This document shows positions 49,389 through 57,965 of a stretch of DNA of 64,000 bases, piece by piece. This DNA is from an uncultured Clostridia bacterium (lineage in GTDB: Bacteria; Bacillota; Clostridia; Christensenellales; Borkfalkiaceae): assembly GCA_947628675.1 (NCBI GenBank), contig CANRAR010000006.1, positions 1 through 64,000 of the forward strand. The letters are read 5' to 3'. The notes below the pieces were generated by a model, which saw only the letters and a list, made by a program, of their open reading frames with translations, had not been told where the DNA came from and did no database searches. Made by a program: the position numbers and the translations under genes. How positions within the stretch are numbered: the stretch's first letter is position 1; each line of letters begins with the position of its first letter.

Positions 49389-50819
49389 TCAATATGCTCT
49401 TGCAAAGAAGACTGTGTGGAGAGATTTCTTGCCGCAGCAGACGCAGGTTTGAGCATCGTTGTGCTCGTCGATAACGCGGGCGGTTGCCTGCGCGACCTCC
49501 TTGACTTTATCCTCGCAGGCGCGATCGCCGCACCAGCCCGCACGGATGAAATAGCCGTTGTTCACGCCGTACAAAAGTTCGGGGAGCGTGTTCGCGTTCA
49601 GGATGCGCTCCTCCATGCGCTGTTTGGCGATCGCAAAGAGGTTCTTGGAAATTTGTTCGAGCAGCGTTTGCACGGTTTGGACGGCATCCGCCCGTTCGTA
49701 CTCCTTCTTTTCCGTCTCGTCCCTTCTTACGGCGACGAACTTTTTATTTTCGATGTCGCGGGGCCCGAGTTCGATGCGCAGGGGGACGCCCTTCATCTCC
49801 CACTCGTTGTATTTCCAGCCGGGGGAATTGTCGGTATCATCGACCTTGGCGCGGATATCCGCGGCTTGGAGTTCCTCTTTCAGGGCGTTCGCCGCTTCGA
49901 GGACGCCCTCCTTCTTCATGGCGATGGGCACGATGATGACCTGTACGGGGGCGACGGGCGGCGGCAGGATGAGCCCGCGGCTATCGCCGTGCGTCATGAT
50001 GATCGCCCCGATGAGGCGCGTGGAGACGCCGTAACTCATGGTGTAGCCGTATTCGAGGGCGCCGTCCTTGCCCGTATACTGAATGTTGAACGCCTTGGCG
50101 AAGTTCTGCCCCATGTAGTGCGTGGTGCCCGACTGCAGGCTCTTTCCGTCGTGCATCATCGCCTCCATGCCGTAGGTGGCAACGGCGCCTGCGAACTTCT
50201 CCTTCTCCGTCTTTCTCCCCGTCAAAACGGGCATACATAGCACGTTTTCCGCAAATTCGCGGTACAAATTGAGCATACGGAGGGTCTCCTGTTCGGCCTC
50301 CTCGCCCGTGGCGTAGACGGAGTGACCCTCCTGCCACAAAAACTCGCTCGTGCGGAGGAAGGGGCGCGTGGTCTTCTCCCAGCGCATGACGTTGCACCAC
50401 TGGTTGAGGCGGAGCGGGAGATCCCGCCAACTCTCCACCCACTTGCCCATCATGTGGCCGATGATGGTCTCCGACGTGGGACGCACGACGAGGGGCTCTT
50501 CGAGTTTTCCCCCACCCGCGTGGGTGACGACGGCGACTTCGGGCGCGAAGCCTTCGACGTGCTCCGCCTCCTTCGTCATGAAACTCATGGGGATGAGCAG
50601 CGGGAAGTAGGCGTTTTCCACGCCCGCCGCCTTGAAACGGGCGTCCATCTCGCGTTGGATGTTCTCCCAAATGGCGTAGCCGTACGGGCGGATGACCATG
50701 GTGCCCTTGACGGGGCCGTAATCCACCAGCTTGGTTTTGAGCACGACGTCGGTATACCACTGCGGAAAGTCGGTTTCGATGTCGGCGATCTCTTTGACGA
50801 ATTGAGTATCCTTGCCCAT
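49389..50819 (-). CDS. proS: Prolyl-tRNA synthetase, archaeal/eukaryotic-type
   Basis: FPQWYTDVVLKTKLVDYGPVKGTMVIRPYGYAIWENIQREMD..VRPTSETIIGHMMGKWVESWRDLPLRLNQWCNVMRWEKTTRPFLRTSEFLWQEGH. Confidence 0.95.
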   Translation of the reverse strand: MGKDTQFVKEIADIETDFPQWYTDVVLKTKLVDYGPVKGTMVIRPYGYAIWENIQREMDARFKAAGVENAYFPLLIPMSFMTKEAEHVEGFAPEVAVVTHAGGGKLEEPLVVRPTSETIIGHMMGKWVESWRDLPLRLNQWCNVMRWEKTTRPFLRTSEFLWQEGHSVYATGEEAEQETLRMLNLYREFAENVLCMPVLTGRKTEKEKFAGAVATYGMEAMMHDGKSLQSGTTHYMGQNFAKAFNIQYTGKDGALEYGYTMSYGVSTRLIGAIIMTHGDSRGLILPPPVAPVQVIIVPIAMKKEGVLEAANALKEELQAADIRAKVDDTDNSPGWKYNEWEMKGVPLRIELGPRDIENKKFVAVRRDETEKKEYERADAVQTVQTLLEQISKNLFAIAKQRMEERILNANTLPELLYGVNNGYFIRAGWCGDRACEDKVKEVAQATARVIDEHNDAQTCVCCGKKSLHTVFFARAY

Positions 50820-50930
50820 AATTTGCTCCGTAATATCCGAAAGATATGGTTCATTATAGCATATCTTTTTGCTTTCGTCCAATCATTGGGGCGGGCTCGG
50901 GAGAGAAAAATAAAAAATTTTGGCATATGC

Positions 50931-50964
50931 AAGCGGCGCGCGGACGAATGTCCGCGCGCCGCTT
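50931..50964 (-). terminator. Terminator downstream of degV-family gene
   Basis: aagcggcgcgcggacgaatgtccgcgcgccgctt. Confidence 0.75.
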
Positions 50965-50975
50965 CTGTATACCGC

Positions 50976-51866
50976 TTATACTTTGTTGCGGGGGGATTTG
51001 GAGAGGTAGCCGAGGGCGAAGGCATCGGGCCCGACGTGCGAGCCGATGACGGGCCCCATGATGTGCAGGAACGGCTCGATGCCGAAGCGCTCGCGCACGA
51101 ACTCCACGAGTTCGTTCGCCATGGGCGTGTTATCGGTGTGCACGACGAATACCATGCCGAGTTCGTCGGGCGGATCCTTTTCGAGTTTCGTCTTGATAAA
51201 GGAAATTGCCTTGCGGTTGCCCTTCACCTTGGCGAGCGGGAAGAGGCGGCCGGCATCGTCAAACGAGATGATGGGCTTGATATCGAGAAGGTTCCCGAAC
51301 GCCGCAGCCGCCGCCGAAACTCTGCCCCCCTTGCGGAGGTATGTAAGGTCGTTGGGGACGATGTAGTGCTGGATGTTGAGGCGGCGAGAATTGCAGAAGT
51401 CGCGCGTTTCCTCCGCCGTCTTGCCCTCGTTGCGGCACTTCAAGGCGAGCATGACGATGCACCCCTGCCCCACGGTTGCCGTGAGCGGATCCAAGACGGT
51501 GACGTTGAACTTCGGGTACAACTTCTTGACGTCCGCCGCCGCCTGCGCGGCGACATCCTTGGTGGGCGAAAGACCCGAGGAGATGGTGACGTGCACGACT
51601 TCCTCCGCGCCCCCCTCCGCGAGTTTCAGGAAATGGTTGTAGTGCGCCGAGTAGTTGAGCATCGCGGTGCGCGAGAACGCGCCCGCACGAAGTTCGTTGT
51701 AGAATGCGACGTATTCGTCGTAGGAGCGAAAATCGTCCAGCCGATCCTCCATGGTGCCGTTCTTCTCCACCGTGAAGGTGAGCGGGACGCGCGCGATCCT
51801 GTTTTCCACGATAAAATCGTGGTACAAATCGCAAGTGGAATCGGTCGAAAGTAAAAATTTTTCCAT
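50976..51866 (-). CDS. DegV family fatty-acid-binding protein
   Basis: LLSTDSTCDLYHDFI..YDEYVAFYNELRAGAFSRTAMLNYSAHYNHFLKLAEGGAEEVVHVTISSGLSPT..YLRKGGRVSAAAAAFGNLLDIKPIISFDDAGRL. Confidence 0.93.
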   Translation of the reverse strand: MEKFLLSTDSTCDLYHDFIVENRIARVPLTFTVEKNGTMEDRLDDFRSYDEYVAFYNELRAGAFSRTAMLNYSAHYNHFLKLAEGGAEEVVHVTISSGLSPTKDVAAQAAADVKKLYPKFNVTVLDPLTATVGQGCIVMLALKCRNEGKTAEETRDFCNSRRLNIQHYIVPNDLTYLRKGGRVSAAAAAFGNLLDIKPIISFDDAGRLFPLAKVKGNRKAISFIKTKLEKDPPDELGMVFVVHTDNTPMANELVEFVRERFGIEPFLHIMGPVIGSHVGPDAFALGYLSKSPRNKV

Positions 51867-52027
51867 GCGCTGAGTGCCTTCCTCCTATCGGTATTATAAC
51901 ATATGCGGTGCGCGAGCGCAAGAATTTTCGGCAAATTGTTTGCTTTTTTCCAAAAAGCCCTTGAAAATCCGCGCGCGCCCCTGTATAATAGAGAAAAGGA
52001 GCGTATGCTCTAAAATAAGGGGGGAAT

Positions 52028-53506
52028 ATGGCGGACTATCTTGCTCTCAAAAACGGGACGGATGTGCGCGGCACCGCCATTGCCGCGGAGGGCGATCCCG
52101 TGACGCTCACCGATGAAGTTGTGGAGACCATCGGGCGGGCGTTCTGCATCTGGCTCAACAATAAGGGGCTTACTTGCCCCACAATCGCCGTTGGGCACGA
52201 TTCGCGCCTCTCGGCAAAGCGCATCGAGACAAGCCTTGTAAAGGGCATGACGGCGTGTGGGAGCGACGTTGTATTGACGGGGCTCTCCTCGACGCCCTCC
52301 ATGTTCATGCTGCTGCAGGGCGGGTTCGGCGCGGACGCCTCCGTGATGATCACGGCAAGCCACTTGCCCATGCAAAAGAACGGGCTGAAGTTCTTCGTGA
52401 AGGAGGGCGGGCTCGAGGGCGACGACGTAAAGGAAATTTTGACGATCGCGGCGGCGGGCGCGGCGTATGCCACGGGAAAAACCGGCACCGTTGCGGAAAG
52501 AAGTTACATTGAGACCTACTCCGCCGACCTCGTGGAGAAGGTGCGGCGGGCGACGGGCAAAAAGGAGCCGCTCGCCGGCAAGCGCATTTTGGTGGACGCG
52601 GGCAACGGCGCGGGCGGATTTTACGTCGATCTCGTTTTGAAGCCCCTCGGCGCGGACACGACGGGGTCGCAGTTTTTGGAGCCCGACGGCTCCTTCCCCA
52701 ACCACATTCCCAATCCCGAAAACAAGGAGGCGATGGCCTCCGTATGCGGCGCGGTGAAAAAGTACCACGCCGATTTCGGCGTGATCTTCGATACCGACGT
52801 CGATCGCGCGGGCGCCGTCTCTGCGGACGGCGAGGAGATCAACCGCAACCGCCTCATTGCACTCATCTCCGCCATTCTATTGGAGGAGCGGACGGGCGCG
52901 ACCATCGTGACGGACTCGGTGACGAGCGACGGGCTCGCCGCCTTTATTGCGGCGCACGGCGGGGTGCACCGCCGCTTCAAGCGGGGCTATAAAAACGTTA
53001 TCAATGAGAGCAAGCGGCTGAACGAAGAGGGAATTTACTCCCCTCTCGCCATTGAGACGAGCGGACACGCCGCGCTCAAAGAAAATTACTTCCTCGACGA
53101 CGGGGCGTACCTCGTGACGAGGCTCCTCATCGCCCTCGCGCAGAAGGGAGATTTGGAGAGCCTTATCAGCGACCTGCCCGAACCCGCGGAGGCCAGTGAG
53201 GTGCGGCTGAAATTTTCGTGTGCAGACTTCAAGGCGCGCGGCGAGGGCGTTCTTGCACACGTGCAGGCTGCCGCCGCGGAGGCGGGGCTTACGCTCGCCC
53301 CCGAAAACTACGAGGGGGTGCGCATCAACTTCGATAAAGCCCATGGCGACGGGTGGGCGCTCGTGCGGATGAGTTTGCACGAGCCCATTCTCCCCATCAA
53401 CATGGAGAGCAACTCGGCGGGCGGGGTCAAAAAGATCGCCGCCGCCCTCTATGCCATGTTGAAGGGATACGACTTCCTCGACACGGAGAAACTTCTGAAC
53501 GCGTAG
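52028..53506 (+). CDS. Phosphohexomutase (phosphomanno-/phosphoglucomutase family)
   Basis: LKNGTDVRGTA; IAVGHDSRLS; MITASHLPMQKNGLKFF active-site serine loop; FDTDVDRAGAV. Confidence 0.92.
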   Translation: MADYLALKNGTDVRGTAIAAEGDPVTLTDEVVETIGRAFCIWLNNKGLTCPTIAVGHDSRLSAKRIETSLVKGMTACGSDVVLTGLSSTPSMFMLLQGGFGADASVMITASHLPMQKNGLKFFVKEGGLEGDDVKEILTIAAAGAAYATGKTGTVAERSYIETYSADLVEKVRRATGKKEPLAGKRILVDAGNGAGGFYVDLVLKPLGADTTGSQFLEPDGSFPNHIPNPENKEAMASVCGAVKKYHADFGVIFDTDVDRAGAVSADGEEINRNRLIALISAILLEERTGATIVTDSVTSDGLAAFIAAHGGVHRRFKRGYKNVINESKRLNEEGIYSPLAIETSGHAALKENYFLDDGAYLVTRLLIALAQKGDLESLISDLPEPAEASEVRLKFSCADFKARGEGVLAHVQAAAAEAGLTLAPENYEGVRINFDKAHGDGWALVRMSLHEPILPINMESNSAGGVKKIAAALYAMLKGYDFLDTEKLLNA

Positions 53507-53528
53507 ATCCAATAAGGAGAGCCGCACG

Positions 53529-54371
53529 ATGGAATATGTGAAATTAAACAACGGCGTCGAGTGCCCCGTCATCGGGATCGGAACGTACACCATCTCACCC
53601 GCGGACGCCGAAGTGAGTGTGCGCGAAGCCCTGAAAATGGGCTATGAATGCGTCGATACCGCCGCGGCCTATGTCAATGAACGGGCTTGCGGACGCGGCA
53701 TCAAGGCGAGCGGAGTTCCGCGCGAGAAGGTGTTTCTCTCCACCAAACTCTGGCCGAGCGAGTACGAAAACCCCCATGCCGTCGATGAAACTTTGGAGCG
53801 GCTCGGCGTAGAGTATGTGGATCTTTTGTACATTCACCAACCCGCAGGGAATTGGCTTGCGGGGTACAGGCTGCTCGAAAAAGCGTACAGGGCGGGGAAG
53901 GCGAAGTCGATCGGCATCTCCAACTTCGAGGGGAAATACCTCGACGAACTGCAATTGAAGTGGGAGATCGTGCCGCAGTTCATGCAGGCGGAAGCGCACC
54001 CCTATTTTGCGCAGGACGAACTCCGCAAGACGCTCGCAAAGTACGATATAAAACTCATGTCGTGGTACCCCTTGGGGCACGGCGACAGGTCGCTCATCGA
54101 AGAGCAAATTTTCCAAAAACTCGGGGAGAAATACCAAAAGTCGCCCGCGCAGATCATCTTGCGGTGGCACACGCAGATGGGGTTTGTCGTCATTCCCGGC
54201 AGCAAGAACGTGGCGCACATTCGGGACAACCTCAACATTCTCGACTTCAAACTGACGAACGGGGAAATGGCGGAGATCGCCGGATTGAACCGCGGCGTGC
54301 GCTACTACCACCGCACCGACGAACAACTCGACGCGTTTGCCTCCTTCCGCCCGAAGTATGAAAAGGCGTAA
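53529..54371 (+). CDS. Aldo/keto reductase
   Basis: MEYVKLNNGVECPVIGIGTYTI..VDTAAAYVNERACGRGIK..IGISNF..FVVIPGSKNVAHIRDNLNILDFKL. Confidence 0.95.
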   Translation: MEYVKLNNGVECPVIGIGTYTISPADAEVSVREALKMGYECVDTAAAYVNERACGRGIKASGVPREKVFLSTKLWPSEYENPHAVDETLERLGVEYVDLLYIHQPAGNWLAGYRLLEKAYRAGKAKSIGISNFEGKYLDELQLKWEIVPQFMQAEAHPYFAQDELRKTLAKYDIKLMSWYPLGHGDRSLIEEQIFQKLGEKYQKSPAQIILRWHTQMGFVVIPGSKNVAHIRDNLNILDFKLTNGEMAEIAGLNRGVRYYHRTDEQLDAFASFRPKYEKA

Positions 54372-54374
54372 GAT

Positions 54375-54896
54375 ATGAAAAATCTCATCGTCTACTATTC
54401 CCGCAAGGGCGAGAATTATTGGAACGGCTCGATAAAAAATCTTTCAAAAGGTAATACCGAGCGGGTTGCCGAGTTTATCCAAAGAGCCGTCGGCGGAGAC
54501 CTATTCGAAGTGGAAACCGCAAAGCCCTATTCCGCCGATTATTATAAGTGCATCGAGGAGGCAAAGGCCGAACTGCACGCAAATGCCCGCCCCGAAATCA
54601 TGGGTTACGCCGGGGATATTTCGGGATACGATATTATTTTCGTAGGCTACCCGAATTGGTGGGGACAGATGCCGATGTGTATGTGTACCTTCCTCGAACA
54701 CTACGACCTTGCGGGCAAGAAGATCGTGCCCTTCTGCACCAACGAGGGCAGCGGCATGGGCTCGAGCGAGCGGCAGCTGAAAGACATCTGCAAGGGCGCG
54801 ACCATTGCCGCGGGACTCTCCGTGCACGGGGCGGAGGCAGAGCAGTCGGAGGCGAAAGTTTCCGCTTGGGCAAAGAAAAATTGCCGAAAGGCATAA
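54375..54896 (+). CDS. Flavodoxin
   Basis: NLIVYYSRKGENYWNGSIKNLSKGNTERVAEFIQ..YDIIFVGYPNWWGQMPMCMCTFLEHYD..FCTNEGSGMGSSERQL. Confidence 0.93.
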   Translation: MKNLIVYYSRKGENYWNGSIKNLSKGNTERVAEFIQRAVGGDLFEVETAKPYSADYYKCIEEAKAELHANARPEIMGYAGDISGYDIIFVGYPNWWGQMPMCMCTFLEHYDLAGKKIVPFCTNEGSGMGSSERQLKDICKGATIAAGLSVHGAEAEQSEAKVSAWAKKNCRKA

Positions 54897-54933
54897 ATTC
54901 ATTAACTATGAAAAAATAAAAGGAGAATCTATT

Positions 54934-56922
54934 ATGAAACAGACAACCATCAACGCCATCCGCATTCTCTCCGCGGAAGCCATTCAAAAGGCAAATTCGG
55001 GTCACCCCGGACTTCCCCTCGGCTCCGCGCCCATTGCCTACACCCTGTGGCAGAACTTCTTGAAGTTCAACAACAAGGACCCCAAGTGGGACGACAGAGA
55101 CCGCTTCGTCCTCTCCGCAGGGCACGGCTCCATGCTCGAATATTCCCTCCTCTATCTCTACGGCTTCGGGCTCAAGATCGAGGACATTATGAACTTCCGC
55201 CAACTCGGAAGTCTCACCCCCGGCCACCCCGAATATCGCCACACCGTGGGCGTGGAGACGACGACGGGCCCCTTGGGACAGGGCATTGCCAACGCCGTGG
55301 GCATGGCGGTAGCGGAGGCGCACCTCGCCGCCAAGTTCAACCGCGAGGGCTTCCCTATCGTAGACCACTTCACCTATGCGCTCGTGGGCGACGGGTGCCT
55401 CGAGGAGGGCATCTCCTATGAGGCCTGCTCGTTTGCGGGGACGCACGAGTTGGGCAAACTCATCGTCTTCTACGACGACAACGACATCACCATTGAGGGC
55501 AACACCGACATCACCTTCAAAGAGGACGTGGCGGCGCGCTTCAAGGCGCAGAATTGGCAGGTTTTGAAGGTCGATCTCGTTGCCAATCCCGACAACGTGC
55601 GCATGATCGCGGGCGCCATCAAGAAGGCGCAGGCGGAAAAGAGCAAGCCTTCCATCATCATCTGCAAGACGAAGATCGGCTACGGCACCCCCTTGGAGGG
55701 CAGCCACAAGTGCCACGGCTCCCCTCTCGGCGCAGAAAACCTGCAAAAGACCAAGGAGAAACTCGGCTGGACGTGGGCTCCCTTCGAAGTGCCCGAGGAA
55801 GTTCTGAAGCATACCCACACCGCAGGCAGACGCGGCGCCAAGAAGGAACGCGCGTGGAAGGTGATGTTCGCAGAATACGAAAAACAATACCCCGAACTTG
55901 CCGCCGAGTATAAGGCCGCGATGAAGGGAACGCTGCCCGACCTTGCGAAGATCGAGGGGCTGTTCGACTTTGAAAAGCCCATGGCGACCCGCCAGACCTC
56001 GGCGCAAGTCCTGCAAAAGATCGCGGCGAATGTGCCCTCCCTTATGGGCGGCTCCGCCGACCTTGCGCCTTCCAACCTCTCCAACATGAAGGACACGGAC
56101 GCCGTGACCTACGGCGACTTCCAGCCCGGCAATTACGCGGGGCGCAATATGCACTTCGGCATCCGCGAACACGCGATGGCCGCCATCACCAACGGGATGC
56201 AACTGCACGGCGGGCTCCATGCGTACTGCTCGACCTTCTTCATCTTCTCCGACTACTGCAAACACGCGATGCGCCTCTCCGCGCTCATGAATATCCCCGT
56301 CGTCTACATTCTGACGCACGATAGTATCGGCGTCGGCGAGGACGGCCCCACCCATGAGCCCGTGGAGCAACTCATCGCGCTGCGCTCCATTCCCAACATG
56401 AAAGTGTACCGCCCCGCGGACGGCAAAGAGACGGCGGCGGCGTGGATCTCCGCCCTCACGGGGACGGCTCCGACCGCGCTCGTTCTCACCCGCCAAAATC
56501 TGCCGCAGTACGAAACCAGCGGGCTTCAGGCGCTCAAGGGCGGCTACGTTTTGGAGGATTGCAAGGGGACGCCCGATATTTTGCTCATTGGCTCGGGCTC
56601 CGAAGTGGAACTCTGCGTGAAGGCGAAGGCTGCGCTCGAAGCGGAAGGCGTGAAGGCGCGCGTCGTCTCCATGCCCTGCATCGAGGAGTTTGAAAAGCAG
56701 ACGGAAAAGTACAGGGAGAGCGTCATTCCCTCCGCCGTCAAGGCGCGCGTGTGCGTGGAGGCGGGCAGCCCGTACAGCTGGTACAAGTACGCGGGAGACA
56801 AGGGCGAGATCGTGGCGATGTCTACCTTCGGCGCAAGCGGCCCCGCGCCCCTGCTGTTTGAAAAGTTCGGCTTCACCGTGGAGAACGTCGTCGAACACGC
56901 CAAAAAGAGCCTCGCAAAATAA
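54934..56922 (+). CDS. tkt: Transketolase
   Basis: SAEAIQKANSGHPGLPLGSAPIAYTLW; GPLGQGIANAVGMA; VGDGCLEEGISYEA; SADLAPSNLS; THDSIGVGEDGPTHEPVEQL. Confidence 0.97.
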   Translation: MKQTTINAIRILSAEAIQKANSGHPGLPLGSAPIAYTLWQNFLKFNNKDPKWDDRDRFVLSAGHGSMLEYSLLYLYGFGLKIEDIMNFRQLGSLTPGHPEYRHTVGVETTTGPLGQGIANAVGMAVAEAHLAAKFNREGFPIVDHFTYALVGDGCLEEGISYEACSFAGTHELGKLIVFYDDNDITIEGNTDITFKEDVAARFKAQNWQVLKVDLVANPDNVRMIAGAIKKAQAEKSKPSIIICKTKIGYGTPLEGSHKCHGSPLGAENLQKTKEKLGWTWAPFEVPEEVLKHTHTAGRRGAKKERAWKVMFAEYEKQYPELAAEYKAAMKGTLPDLAKIEGLFDFEKPMATRQTSAQVLQKIAANVPSLMGGSADLAPSNLSNMKDTDAVTYGDFQPGNYAGRNMHFGIREHAMAAITNGMQLHGGLHAYCSTFFIFSDYCKHAMRLSALMNIPVVYILTHDSIGVGEDGPTHEPVEQLIALRSIPNMKVYRPADGKETAAAWISALTGTAPTALVLTRQNLPQYETSGLQALKGGYVLEDCKGTPDILLIGSGSEVELCVKAKAALEAEGVKARVVSMPCIEEFEKQTEKYRESVIPSAVKARVCVEAGSPYSWYKYAGDKGEIVAMSTFGASGPAPLLFEKFGFTVENVVEHAKKSLAK

Positions 56923-56938
56923 GATATGCGATGTGGAA

Positions 56939-56964
56939 GAAAGCCGCCCCGCGGGGCGGCTTTC
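56939..56964. terminator. Terminator downstream of transketolase
   Basis: gaaagccgccccgcggggcggctttcttt. Confidence 0.85.
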
Positions 56965-57019
56965 TTTATACGCCATGAAATTTTTATATGCCGTGAAATG
57001 CGTTGTTTTTTGCGGCGCA

Positions 57020-57057
57020 TTGACAAATTCCGCAAATTCGCATATAATTGCACTATG
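57020..57057 (+). promoter_or_regulatory. Promoter 6 nt upstream of ATG (predicted leaderless)
   Basis: TTGACA (57020-57025) - 17 nt - TATAAT (57043-57048) - TGCACT - ATG (57055). Confidence 0.8.
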
Positions 57058-57813
57058 AAATTCGAAGTCATCGGTTGGACATATGATACGGACAGGCGGT
57101 TTCCCGACCACAAGGGCGATTCGGGAGCGGTGCTCCGCGCCATTGTGGAGGCCCTCCGCGCGGGCGGCTACAAATTCGGCGGGAACACCCACCAGGACGG
57201 GGCGACGGGGACGCCCGTTCTCAACGACGGCACCAAAATGTGCTACTCGTGGCGGGGCTGGGGCGGCGTGATGGCGAGAGCCTTGAACCTGCCCGATAAG
57301 AACGGCATGGCGTACATGGCGTGGTACATGGATAGCATCGAGGCCATGATGGGCGAGAAGCGGCGGGAGATCGTGCTGCCCCCGTGGGGCGTGGACGAGA
57401 AGCGCATCAAACCGCGCGCGGAACTCGCCGAGACCTTTGAAATGCACCTGTGCCCCGAGGCGTTTGAGGCCGTCTCCACGGGCAAAAAGACGGTGGAACT
57501 GCGCCTCAGCGATGAGAAACGTGACTGCATTTGCCGCGGGGATTTTATCGAATTTATATGCGGGGAGCGCCGTTGCCGCGCCCGCGTGACGCGGGTGGAA
57601 TATTTTGAGAATTTCGGCGAACTCTTTGAGGAACGGAAACATTTCGAGGGGGAAAAGGAGTACCGCCACAGGCTGGCGCTTGTGCGGCGCGCGGGGTTCG
57701 GAACCTGCAAAAACGCGCAAACGCTGTCAGATTTCCTCAATTCCGTCTACCCGGAAGAGAGGCGGAAAGCGTACCGCGCGATGGCGATCTCCATAAAACT
57801 TGCGGAAGAATAA
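57055..57813 (+). CDS. ASCH-domain-like protein with uncharacterised N-terminal domain
   Basis: C-terminal FEAVSTGKKTVELRLSDEKRDCICRGDFIEFICGERRCRARVTRVEYFENFGELFEE; N-terminal half unfamiliar. Confidence 0.7.
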   Translation: MKFEVIGWTYDTDRRFPDHKGDSGAVLRAIVEALRAGGYKFGGNTHQDGATGTPVLNDGTKMCYSWRGWGGVMARALNLPDKNGMAYMAWYMDSIEAMMGEKRREIVLPPWGVDEKRIKPRAELAETFEMHLCPEAFEAVSTGKKTVELRLSDEKRDCICRGDFIEFICGERRCRARVTRVEYFENFGELFEERKHFEGEKEYRHRLALVRRAGFGTCKNAQTLSDFLNSVYPEERRKAYRAMAISIKLAEE

Positions 57814-57814
57814 A

Positions 57815-57873
57815 AAGATACACTCACGTGCCGCCGCGGCTCAAAAAGCCGCGGCGGCACGTTCGGTATGAGG
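57815..57873 (+). repeat. Family-2 hairpin repeat
   Basis: aagatacactcacgtgccgccgcggctcaaaaagccgcggcggcacgttcggtatgagg. Confidence 0.85.
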
Positions 57874-57877
57874 AAAA

Positions 57878-57952
57878 AGTGGCTCCCCCGTGAGGGAAAG
57901 AAAGGCTCCCCTATGGGGAAAGAAAGGCTCCCCCGTGAGGGGGAGCCGAAAG
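57878..57952. repeat. Short tandem hairpin repeats (ggctcccccgtgagggaaagaaaggctccc...)
   Basis: Three ggctcccc(c)N4-6gggg units in tandem, adjacent to family-2 copy. Confidence 0.7.
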
Positions 57953-57965
57953 ATGTGCGGGGCTT

